From an uncultured Ruminococcus sp. (GTDB taxonomy: Bacteria > Bacillota > Clostridia > Oscillospirales > CAG-272), in the NCBI GenBank assembly GCA_902783705.1, contig CACZSA010000087.1, positions 1 to 26,713 on the forward strand: 26,713 bases of DNA. Reading direction: 5' to 3'. How positions within the stretch are numbered: the stretch's first letter is position 1; each line of letters opens with the position of its first letter. A program made the position numbers and the translations under genes. This document shows, in pieces, positions 15,946 through 23,259 of the stretch. Below the pieces are notes generated by a model that worked only from the letters and a program-made list of their open reading frames with translations, made no database searches and was not told where the DNA came from.

Positions 15946-16834
15946 GGTGCACTTCAACAAGCTCTGCCGCATCCTGCTTCTGCACTCCGCGCGGCTCACG
16001 CCGGAGACGGTCTCCGAGGTGTCCGGTCGGCTGGCGGCGATGCTTGAGTCCTCCCGGCCCGATCTCGTGATCCTCAACGGCGACACGCTTGCTGGGCCGA
16101 CGAACGACGGAGCCGCTCTTCTCGAATCCTTTCTGTCGCCCGTTCTCCGCCGCGGGATCCCGTGGACCTATACCTTCGGCGAGGGCGAGCGGAAAACGGG
16201 GATCGAACCCCGGGCGCTCGACGGGATCTATGCGTCCGTCGGGGGCTGCGTGACGGGCGAGCGGGCGGAGGGGATCGACGGCGTCACGAACGCGGTGATC
16301 CCGATGATCGAAGAGGGCGAGGTCCGCTTCCTCCTCCGGCTCTTCGACACGCACCGGGAGACGACGGCCTACGAGCGCGAATACGGATCCCCCGGACGCT
16401 CGCGCCTGCCGTATCCGCTCTATTCGCGCTACTACATGGACGGCGTGCGCTTTTGCCAGACGGCGTGGTTCGATTCGGATCACGACCGGCGGTGCAGGGA
16501 AGCGGGGCGCACTCTCCGCGAGCTCTTTGTCTTCCACACCCCGACGCCCGAGCATGCGCAGATCCCGCTCAATCAGGCCGCGTGCCGCTTCGACGGGATC
16601 CTGTGCGAGGACTCGAAGTGCCAGACGGTGAACGGCGGGATCGCCTGCGCCGCCGCGGAGAGCCGGGATGTTTCGGCGATCCTCTGCGGACACGAGGAGG
16701 AGAACGACTATTTCGGGAATTGGGCCGGGATGACGCTCGGCGTCCTGCCCGCGTTCCGGTGGGGCGCATGGCTCGCCGCAACCGACGGCGATACGACGGA
16801 AATCCAGAGAATCAGACCGCAGAACGGAGGATAA
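15938..16834 (+). CDS. Degenerate metallophosphoesterase paralogue 4, probable pseudoenzyme
   Basis: 298 aa. I chose ATG 15938 because GGAGGG lies 7 bases upstream and alignment to the sisters begins there; it overlaps paralogue 3 by eight bases. The fold is recognisable (RILLLHSARL, DLVILNGDT, RRGIPWTYTFGEGE, the CQTVNGGIACAAAESRDVSAILCGHEEEND segment), but most metal ligands are gone. SDxH has become H-S-A-R (D to S17, H to R19), GNHD has become GEGE (N to E82, H to G83), and GHDH has become GHEE. D49, the HTP histidine and the first His of the last motif remain. The frame is intact and the ribosome binding site good, so it looks maintained, perhaps as a regulatory or structural partner. 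Activity is unlikely. Confidence 0.82.
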   Translation: MTEVHFNKLCRILLLHSARLTPETVSEVSGRLAAMLESSRPDLVILNGDTLAGPTNDGAALLESFLSPVLRRGIPWTYTFGEGERKTGIEPRALDGIYASVGGCVTGERAEGIDGVTNAVIPMIEEGEVRFLLRLFDTHRETTAYEREYGSPGRSRLPYPLYSRYYMDGVRFCQTAWFDSDHDRRCREAGRTLRELFVFHTPTPEHAQIPLNQAACRFDGILCEDSKCQTVNGGIACAAAESRDVSAILCGHEEENDYFGNWAGMTLGVLPAFRWGAWLAATDGDTTEIQRIRPQNGG

Positions 16835-16835
16835 C

Positions 16836-17672
16836 ATGGCACCTGTACGACTGCACTATCTCATCGGCGACGTTCACCGGGGCGGACACGACGTCCACCG
16901 GGTCGCCGCGAATCTGCGCGTCCTTCTGCGCGAGGCGGGCGGGTTCGAGCTGACTTACGTCTGCGATACGAAGACGACCCCGTTCTCCCCCGAGCCGATC
17001 TCGGACGTGACCTTCGACGAGTATTTCCGCCGCGGGATGATCGACGGCGCGGACGTGATCGTCTTCAACTGCGGCAACTACCGCTTCAACACGCCCGAGG
17101 AGCAGAAGATCCTCACGGACGCGGTGGCGGGCGGCGTCGGATTCGTCTTTCTGCACGGGGACCATCCTTGCTACTGGGCGGAGGTCGGGATGAAGCCGTT
17201 CCCGGAGATCGAGAAGATGGCGATGATGATGTGGCGCGAGCCGACCTCCCACGGGGACTACGGCGACTGTCACGTCACGATCCGCGACCGCGAGCATCCG
17301 ATCACCGCGGGCCTCGGCGATTTCGATACGCGCGACGAGCTCTTCTGCGGGATGATGAACGTCTGGGGAGTCCCCGCGCACGCGCTCGCCACGGCGTACT
17401 CCGACAAAAACGTGATCTCCCGCCACGGGCAGCCCGGAACGGGGAACGACGAGCCCGTGGTCCTCGTGGGACAGTACGGACGCGGGCGGACGGTCAATCA
17501 GGTGCTCGGGCACGTCTGGCCCTTCTACACGATGCACGGCATGGGGGAGAACACCATGCGCTCGTTCGCACCGAGGGCGCTCCGGCAGATCTTCGTCCGC
17601 TCCTGCGAGTGGGCAGCGACCGGGACCACCGAAAGAACGCACGACTACGACGGACGGGGCATCCTCGTCTGA
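16836..17672 (+). CDS. ThuA-like domain protein (trehalose utilisation family)
   Basis: 278 aa, class I glutamine-amidotransferase-like fold. Evidence: HRGGHDVHRVAANL near the N-terminus, DVIVFNCGNYRF, the GGVGFVFLHGDHPCYW nucleophile-loop region, the REHPITAGLGDFDTRDELFCG segment, and PVVLVGQYGRGRTVNQVLGH at the C-terminal part, all in ThuA order. ThuA proteins are linked to disaccharide (3-keto-trehalose type) metabolism but their chemistry is poorly known. GGAGG lies 6 bases before the ATG, inside the end of the previous gene. It sits between phosphoesterases and a glycosidase-like gene, which favours a role in sugar catabolism. No signal peptide. Confidence 0.85.
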   Translation: MAPVRLHYLIGDVHRGGHDVHRVAANLRVLLREAGGFELTYVCDTKTTPFSPEPISDVTFDEYFRRGMIDGADVIVFNCGNYRFNTPEEQKILTDAVAGGVGFVFLHGDHPCYWAEVGMKPFPEIEKMAMMMWREPTSHGDYGDCHVTIRDREHPITAGLGDFDTRDELFCGMMNVWGVPAHALATAYSDKNVISRHGQPGTGNDEPVVLVGQYGRGRTVNQVLGHVWPFYTMHGMGENTMRSFAPRALRQIFVRSCEWAATGTTERTHDYDGRGILV

Positions 17673-17711
17673 AATCCGCATAACAACGAAACACTTCCAA
17701 AGGAGGACATC

Positions 17712-18957
17712 ATGGAAAAAAGAGAGACCCGATTCGATCGCTCGCGTCTGAACATCGGCACGTACTGCATCGACACCTATGCCCGCGACTCTGAGCACGT
17801 CCGGCAGATGAAGGAATGCGGCATCGACTTTCTGACCGCCGCGCCCGCGGATCCCGAGCTGCTCGACAACTGCGCCAAGTACGGCATCGGCGTGGTGGCG
17901 ACGGGCATTCTCCCCGGATGGTGGGGGAGGCGACGGGGACAACGCCGGAAAAATGGAGACTTCGATCCCGCTCGATAAGATCCGTGAGGCCGCGGCGAAG
18001 TTTGCCGATCATCCGGCGATCTGGGGCATCGACGCCGGAGACGAGCCGAGCGCGCTCGATCTCCCGCACTACGGACGTCTGATCGCGCTCGCCGAGGAGC
18101 TCTTCCCGGGCAAGCTCGTCTATCTCAATCTCTACCCGAATTACGCGTCGGTCGCCGAGAACTCCTCCTCCGAGGTCCGCTCCCAGCTCGGAACGGCGAC
18201 GTATCAGGAGTACATCGACCGCTATATCGAGCACGTCAAGACCGACTATCTCTGCCTCGACAACTACGAATTTGCGGCGGGGACGAAGAATCTCTACGAC
18301 AACCTCCGCATCGCGGCGAACGCGTGCCGTGCGGACGGGCGGGACTTCTGGATGGTGATTCAGGTCAACTCGAGCAAGCCGGAGAAATGGCTCTCCGAGG
18401 ACATGCTCCGCCATCAGGCGTTCTCCTGCCTCGCGTTCGGCGCCGTGTCGCTCAACTGGGCCTGCTGGACCGCCGGATGGTGGCACAACGAGGTCCTCGA
18501 CAAGGCGGGGAACAAGACCGAGCAGTACGAAAAGCTGAAAACGGTCAACGCAGAAGTCCGCCGCCTCGAAGGGGAGTACATGGCGCACAGAAACGTCCGC
18601 ACCGTCTTCCTCGGCAAGCCGGACGAGGCCGCGGAGAACTCCGGGGTGGAGATCGCGGCGTCCTATTCCGATCCGCTCTTCACCGACGTGAAACCGGAGG
18701 GGGACGGCCTGTTCCTCGCGGGAGAGATGACGGCCCGGAAAGGCGAAGGACGCGCGCTGTTCCTCGCCGACGTGACGGACGCGTCGTTCGAGGGAGACCG
18801 CACGCCCCGCGTCCTGACGGTCGATTTCGCCGAGGGATATGAGATCTCCTACGCCGCGAGCACGGACGGCTGCGAGGTGGAGGTCATCGGAGACAAGCTC
18901 CGCGTCACCCTCCCGCCCTACGCCGCCGTCCTCCTCACCGGAGAAAAGCAGGCGTAA
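17712..18957 (+). pseudogene. Frameshifted TIM-barrel glycosidase-like protein (one-base indel)
   Basis: A single gene split by a frameshift. The first part (17712 on, AAAGGAGG upstream) reads LNIGTYCIDTYARD... to GILPGWW; it then runs to a stop at 17976-17978. Dropping one G from the G5 run at 17923-17927 moves the frame into GGDGDNAGKMETSIPLDKI and on without interruption to 18957, giving about 414 aa. The second part alone could start at ATG 17953. Seen: HPAIWGIDAGDEPSALDL (a likely acid/base Glu after Asp), VYLNLYPNY, the DYLCLDNYEF segment, SLNWACWTAGWW, and a C-terminal beta domain, a pattern like GH42-type beta-galactosidase-like barrels. No signal peptide. It could be an assembly error or a real lesion. 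Last gene of the operon; substrate unknown. Confidence 0.75.
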
Positions 18958-18984
18958 TGCCCGGCAAAAACGTAAAACAGCACC

Positions 18985-19011
18985 AAACCCGTCGGATTTC
19001 CGACGGGTTTT
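18985..19011 (+). terminator. Terminator of the phosphoesterase operon
   Basis: Perfect 12-base arms AAACCCGTCGGA (18985-18996) and TCCGACGGGTTT (18999-19010); the innermost pairs would open as the loop. A T4 run ends the element. Confidence 0.88.
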
Positions 19012-19074
19012 ATCGTTTACTGAAACGTTACATTTTGTTCTCTGCACGAAGAACAATCGATCATTATTGAATGC

Positions 19075-19080
19075 TATAAT
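19075..19080 (+). promoter_or_regulatory. Possible -10 element for the propeller-SBP lipoprotein
   Basis: TATAAT, 33 bases before the ATG at 19113, in an AT-rich gap. No convincing -35 lies 16-18 bases upstream, so an activator or other factor may be needed. Weak call. Confidence 0.4.
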
Positions 19081-19112
19081 ATTCTCAAATTACAAGGGAT
19101 AGAGAGGTTCGC

Positions 19113-21431
19113 ATGAAAAGGATCAGGAACCTTGCCGCAATGATTCTCTGCGCATTGCTTGCCTTTCCGGGATGCTCAAAGAAAGAATCTCCTGCGCCGG
19201 GAACGGGACTCACGGTTCCGCAGAAGAACAGGGCAGCGGCGGGGGAGATTTACCGCGGTTCGAAATATGAACTTCCGGACGGAATGAGTCTCGAATCCTC
19301 TGTTCGTCCCTTTGCGGACCCGGATTGTATCATTTGCCTTGCCTCGGAGATGAATGAAGTGGAAGCCGAGGACGGGGAGGTTAACCGTTCATGGAGGTAT
19401 TCGCTTGTTGCCTTCGATTCGGATGGGCATATCACTGCCACAGAAACGCTTGAAGTGCCGGATGGTGCCGTTGTATTCAGCGGAAGAATCACAAAGGACG
19501 GCTTTTCTCTCTTCCTCGCTGATGAGGACAACAAATCGGTGATATTTACCCGGACAGCCTCCGGAGAACAGACGAGCGGAGATTTGACCGTGCTTCTTTC
19601 GCCTCAGGATCAGCAGTTCGTTGCCTTGGATGTGGATATGAATGGAAATTACTGGGCTGCGGCGGGACATGAGATCCTCATGCTGAACAGCGATTTTAGC
19701 CGAAACTGGAACGCGCAGGTGAACGGATACGTTCATTCTGTATCCGCGGCGGATGACGGCAGAGCATGGATGCTTGTTTCGGACGGCGATATGTATGCCG
19801 AATGTATTGAGGCGGGCGGCGTGTTTACAGATCGTATTTCCACCCCTCGCGGCGTGGGATCGCTTATCTGGGCGAACGGCACGCTCCTGTGCGACGGGGA
19901 GTATGGTATTTCCTCGCTCTCAAAAGAAGGCGAATCGCTTCTTGCCGACTACCCTGCTTCCGGGCTGACGACTGTGACCTCCCGATTGGTTGCGGCGATC
20001 GACACAGAACGGGTATTGCTCGCAAAAAGCGGCGCGGAGGGGTATTCCCTTTATCTTTACCATCGTTCGGACGGAGATGAACCCATTGAAGCTGTGTCGC
20101 TCGAAGTGGTCGTTGCGCTGCCGGAGGGAACCGATACCGGTGAAGGCCAATTCTGGCGGATGCAGATGGCGGATTTCAATTCCTCACACAAGGATATTCA
20201 AGTCAGTCTGACGGATTATGCCGGAGAATGGGGGACGGAAGCCGCGGACGCGCTCACAAGAGACCTCGTGACCGGAACGATCAAACCGGATATTCTTCTC
20301 GGTAATCCTTGGACAGCGTATATCGGCACGGTTGTGGAACGCACAGTAGTGGAACATGGGATGTTCCGCGATCTGACACCCTATCTTGAAGCCGATCCGG
20401 AAGTGAATTTCGATACAGTCCTTGCGGCTGCAATCCGTTCCTGTACATACAGGGGGAAGGTCTGGGGAATTCCTACGGCGTTCACGGCATCTGCGCTGAT
20501 AGCTCCTGACAACCTTCTCGGACCGTTCGCCGGAAAATCGGGCTGGACGATCGGAAATATGCTTGACCGGATCGAAGAACTTCCTGCAGATGTCCAGCCG
20601 ATAATGGGAATCAATCAGGTGTATGGCATGTTCTCGCTGCTTGGGGAAAACGGACTTGCAGAGTTTATCGATCTTGAAGCGGGAGTCTGTTCCTTCGACG
20701 GGCCGGAGTTCCTGCGCTTTGTGCGTTATCTTTCCACTCTTCCGAAAGACGATGAAGAGGCGAAGCGAAAATCTTCTGTGTACGCCGCGTATCGAACAGC
20801 CGCGGAAACGAATGACGGAAGCGGTATGATTGAGCCGTTCCACACGGGAAAGGTTTTCCTCTGTCCGATGGCGCTCAGAAGCCTGCATGACTATGTAGGA
20901 CTCGAGATGAAGTTTGGCACAAAAGATGTGACGCTTATCGGTTATCCGACGGCGACACCCGAGATTCCCGGTTCCGGAATGAATGTGACCCCGGAACTGC
21001 CGATGATCATTCTCAATACCTGTGAAAATCCCGACGCGGCATGGACGCTTATTAAGGCCATACTCGGCGGGGAGAATCAGCACAGGAATCCGTCGATTCC
21101 GTCCCTGAAGTCTTCCTTTGAGACTAAGGAGAAGAACAGTATTGGATCTCAGGCGCATTTCTTCTATAACGGAGGCGCTCTTTTCGGAGATTTGCCGTCG
21201 AGCTACGCAAAACAACCGCACGTCACCGTCTCAGTCAGCAAGGACGATTTGAATGCATATCGGGATCTGTTGGACAACGCAGGCTCTGCCTATATCGGCA
21301 CGGTTCCGAGAGAGATTCTTGATATCGTAAATGAAGAGCTGACCGCCATGACCGCCGGAGTTTCCGCCCCCGAAGACTGCGCAAAAAAGATCCAGTCCCG
21401 CGCATCCCTCTGGCTTGCCGAACACCGATAA
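19113..21431 (+). CDS. Lipoprotein with propeller-like N-terminal half and solute-binding C-terminal half
   Basis: 772 aa. Signal peptide with lipobox FPGC (Cys about residue 21). Residues about 45-330 show repeated short beta-rich blocks (SLVAFDSDGHI, VALDVDMNGNYWAAAGHEI, HSVSAADDGRAWMLVSDG, LIWANGTLLCDGEYGI) like blades of a beta-propeller. Residues about 335-772 resemble a family-1 extracellular solute-binding protein: EGQFWRMQMADFNSSHKDIQV, the TGTIKPDILLGNP segment, FRDLTPYLEADPEV, RGKVWGIPTAF and ENPDAAWTLIKAIL. Ordinary binding proteins are 400-500 aa, so this is a large composite, probably anchored outside the cell as a receptor. No transporter is adjacent. Sampled lines of this gene are visibly lower in GC (55-60%) than the operon before it (about 70%), suggesting a different history. 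Confidence 0.82.
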   Translation: MKRIRNLAAMILCALLAFPGCSKKESPAPGTGLTVPQKNRAAAGEIYRGSKYELPDGMSLESSVRPFADPDCIICLASEMNEVEAEDGEVNRSWRYSLVAFDSDGHITATETLEVPDGAVVFSGRITKDGFSLFLADEDNKSVIFTRTASGEQTSGDLTVLLSPQDQQFVALDVDMNGNYWAAAGHEILMLNSDFSRNWNAQVNGYVHSVSAADDGRAWMLVSDGDMYAECIEAGGVFTDRISTPRGVGSLIWANGTLLCDGEYGISSLSKEGESLLADYPASGLTTVTSRLVAAIDTERVLLAKSGAEGYSLYLYHRSDGDEPIEAVSLEVVVALPEGTDTGEGQFWRMQMADFNSSHKDIQVSLTDYAGEWGTEAADALTRDLVTGTIKPDILLGNPWTAYIGTVVERTVVEHGMFRDLTPYLEADPEVNFDTVLAAAIRSCTYRGKVWGIPTAFTASALIAPDNLLGPFAGKSGWTIGNMLDRIEELPADVQPIMGINQVYGMFSLLGENGLAEFIDLEAGVCSFDGPEFLRFVRYLSTLPKDDEEAKRKSSVYAAYRTAAETNDGSGMIEPFHTGKVFLCPMALRSLHDYVGLEMKFGTKDVTLIGYPTATPEIPGSGMNVTPELPMIILNTCENPDAAWTLIKAILGGENQHRNPSIPSLKSSFETKEKNSIGSQAHFFYNGGALFGDLPSSYAKQPHVTVSVSKDDLNAYRDLLDNAGSAYIGTVPREILDIVNEELTAMTAGVSAPEDCAKKIQSRASLWLAEHR

Positions 21432-21436
21432 ACACC

Positions 21437-21468
21437 GAAAACCGCCTCGCGAAAAGGCGGTTTTCTTT
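21437..21468. terminator. Terminator between convergent genes
   Basis: Perfect 11-base arms GAAAACCGCCT (21437-21447) and AGGCGGTTTTC (21455-21465), then TTTCT. The A-rich left arm could also help end the convergent CBS-protein transcript, though the minus-strand T-tract is short. Confidence 0.8.
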
Positions 21469-21485
21469 CTCAATTTTTACGAATC

Positions 21486-21905
21486 CTACGCTCTCATCCG
21501 CTTCTCCCGGTCGATCTGGGGCTCGCAGAAGGTCTCGATGACCGTCTTGCGCGTGACGATCCCGATGAAGGTTCCGCGGTCGTCCGTCACGGGGATGAAA
21601 TTCTGCCGCTCGGCCCGGCGGATCAGCTCTTCCGTCGGGACAGCCGCCGTCACCGCGGGATTGAAGTCCGGGCGCAGGATATCCCGGAGCCGCGTCTTCT
21701 CCCAGTCCGGCGACATGCCGTTTTCCACAATGTAACGGAGAAAATCCCCTTCGCTCACGCTTCCCGCGTATGCGCCTTCCTTCGTCACCACCGGGAGCGC
21801 GGTATAGCCGTGGTGCTTCATGGTTTCCAGCGCGGCGCGGACGGTCGCGGTGTCTTTCAGAAAGCGGACCTCGCTCTTCGGGGTCAGCAGCATCAGTACG
21901 TTCAT
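21486..21905 (-). CDS. Two-CBS-domain protein (CbpB/DarB-like)
   Basis: 139 aa made almost only of two CBS repeats (about 15-65 and 75-125): ALETMKHHGYTALPVVTKEG..GSVSEGDFL and ELIRRAERQNFIPVTDDRGTFIGIVTRK. Such pairs bind adenine nucleotides; stand-alone Firmicutes proteins of this size include c-di-AMP receptors such as CbpB, and the opening NVLMLLTPKSEV is typical of this group. Ligand here is not shown. GGAGG lies 7 bases before the ATG. Cytoplasmic, monocistronic, convergent with the large lipoprotein gene. Confidence 0.88.
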   Translation of the reverse strand: MNVLMLLTPKSEVRFLKDTATVRAALETMKHHGYTALPVVTKEGAYAGSVSEGDFLRYIVENGMSPDWEKTRLRDILRPDFNPAVTAAVPTEELIRRAERQNFIPVTDDRGTFIGIVTRKTVIETFCEPQIDREKRMRA

Positions 21906-21935
21906 GGGTGTGCCTCCGTTCTTCAGTACAATGTT

Positions 21936-21944
21936 ATTTTAGCA
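21936..21944 (-). promoter_or_regulatory. Extended -10 promoter element for the CBS protein
   Basis: Minus strand TGCTAAAAT, an extended -10 without a good -35 at 17 bases. The surrounding ATTCTATGCTA is repeated in the divergent promoter at 22052-22061. Confidence 0.5.
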
Positions 21945-22036
21945 TAGAATTGTGATCTTGTTGTGAACATGGCATAAAATTCCGAAGAATTTGCAGAAAA
22001 ATTTGTAAATCCTTGCCGATTGCCGCCTTCTCCGGA

Positions 22037-22065
22037 TTGACAGCCGGGGAATTCTATGCTACAAT
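22037..22065 (+). promoter_or_regulatory. Promoter for the small protein and Gfo/Idh gene
   Basis: -35 TTGACA (22037-22042), 17-base spacer, -10 TACAAT (22060-22065) with TGC directly upstream (extended). A short inverted repeat, AAATTC-CGAA-GAATTT, lies upstream at 21977-21992 and could be an operator. Confidence 0.85.
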
Positions 22066-22094
22066 GGGGACAAATAGAAGAAAAGGAGCACGCC

Positions 22095-22328
22095 ATGAAC
22101 CGATTCGACCTCGCATCCCTCATGAAGACGACGGAGGAGGAGCTCTTTCGTCCGGGCGGCAATTTCGATACGCTCTTCGGACACGATCCCGAGACCGTAA
22201 AGCAGGCGCGTTTTGTCCTCGCGGTCGCCCTCACCGCCGCCGACGCCTATTATTCCCGCATGACCTCGGACGCGTTCCGGCTCCGCGAGGCGGACGAGCA
22301 CGGCATGGCGGCGGGAGAGGGAAAGTGA
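22095..22328 (+). CDS. Small hypothetical protein (77 aa)
   Basis: I do not recognise it. ATG 22095 is chosen because AAAAGGAG lies just upstream and the promoter's -10 at 22060 would exclude an earlier in-frame start near 22056. The protein is soluble and mixed in charge: an N-terminal part MNRFDLASLMKTTEEELF, a GGNFDTLFGHDPETVKQ turn, and an alanine-rich helix (RFVLAVALTAADAYY). No signal peptide, membrane helix, Cys pairs or known motif. Its stop overlaps the GTG start of the Gfo/Idh gene by four bases (GTGA), so the two are translationally coupled and probably work together. Confidence 0.75.
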   Translation: MNRFDLASLMKTTEEELFRPGGNFDTLFGHDPETVKQARFVLAVALTAADAYYSRMTSDAFRLREADEHGMAAGEGK

Positions 22329-23203
22329 AGATCATGAAGATCGGGTTCGCCGACTATTATCTCGACAACTGGCACTGCAACTACTATCCCGGATTCCTGC
22401 GCGACGCGATCCGGGACGCGGGGCTCGACATGGAGGTCACCCACGCATACGGCATGCGGACCGCGCCCTCCGGCGTGACGAACGAGGACTGGTGCAGGGA
22501 GCGCGATATGATCCCGTGCCGGAGCATGGAGGAACTGGTCGATTCCGTCGATGCGATCCTCGTGATCGCCGCAGACGATTCGCGCACGCACGAGGAGGTT
22601 TCGAAAATCCCCCTCGCGTCGGGAAAGCCCTGCTTCGTCGACAAGACCTTTGCCTACGATCTCGATACGGCGAAGCGGATGTACGCCCTCGCCGACGCGC
22701 ACGGGACGCCCGTCTTCTCGTCCTCCGCCCAGCGATACTGTCAGGACGTCATCGACTACAAGGCCGCGCATCCCGAGCGTCCGCTCTTTGTCTCGACGGT
22801 CGGCCCGCATTCGCTCGACAACTACGCCGTGCATCAGCTCGAGGTGATCGAAGCGCTGATGGGCGCGGGGATCCGGCGTCTCAAAGCGTTCGCGGCGGGC
22901 GAGGGCGTGACCCAGCTGATCCTCGATTACGGGGACGGACGCCTCGCCTCGTTCATGCAGACGCCGCAGCCGTGGGCCGAGTTCAATTTCATGGTCACCG
23001 CCGACGGATGCGGCACGAACGGCAAGCGCCTCGTGAGCGACGATCGGAATTTCTACCGCAACCTCATGAACGCGATCCTCGGGTTCTTCTCCTCCGGCGT
23101 GAGCCCCGTCCCGCGCGAGGAGACGCTCGAGATCGTGTCCGTGATCGGGACGGCGCGGGTTGCCCGGACGCATCCCGACGAATGGTTTGCCGTTCCGCAT
23201 TGA
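22325..23203 (+). CDS. Gfo/Idh/MocA family NAD(P)-dependent oxidoreductase
   Basis: About 292 aa. GTG 22325 overlaps the upstream stop and has GGGAG 7 bases before its nearby GAGAGGG tract; ATG 22334 is an alternative giving MKIGFADYY. The N-terminus is Rossmann-like but lacks the classic glycine triplet (KIGFADYYLDNWHCNYYP), then DAILVIAADDSRTHEEV and the GKPCFVDKTFAYDLDTAKRM segment with its KTF lysine match the Gfo/Idh pattern (usual EKP/DKP motif). The second half is the alpha/beta C-terminal domain (HQLEVIEALMGAGIRRL, LDYGDGRLASFMQTPQ). Such enzymes oxidise or reduce sugars and cyclitols; the length is slightly short (300-350 usual). Substrate unknown. Confidence 0.82.
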   Translation: MKIMKIGFADYYLDNWHCNYYPGFLRDAIRDAGLDMEVTHAYGMRTAPSGVTNEDWCRERDMIPCRSMEELVDSVDAILVIAADDSRTHEEVSKIPLASGKPCFVDKTFAYDLDTAKRMYALADAHGTPVFSSSAQRYCQDVIDYKAAHPERPLFVSTVGPHSLDNYAVHQLEVIEALMGAGIRRLKAFAAGEGVTQLILDYGDGRLASFMQTPQPWAEFNFMVTADGCGTNGKRLVSDDRNFYRNLMNAILGFFSSGVSPVPREETLEIVSVIGTARVARTHPDEWFAVPH

Positions 23204-23216
23204 TTTCTCAAAGTAG

Positions 23217-23251
23217 AAAAAGATCCCGGGATTCACGGAGAACCCCGGGAT
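23217..23251 (-). terminator. Terminator of the ior-paaK operon
   Basis: Arms ATCCCGGG (23223-23230) and CCCGGGAT (23244-23251), 13-base loop, with T5 on the minus strand (A5 at 23217-23221). It lies directly between convergent stops and may also slow the plus-strand transcript. Confidence 0.8.
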
Positions 23252-23259
23252 TCTGTCTT

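Noticed and set aside
12838..16834. Tandem phosphoesterases as a sequence-assembly duplication
   Set aside because: The four copies differ strongly in protein sequence and motifs, so they are old paralogues rather than a repeated contig segment.
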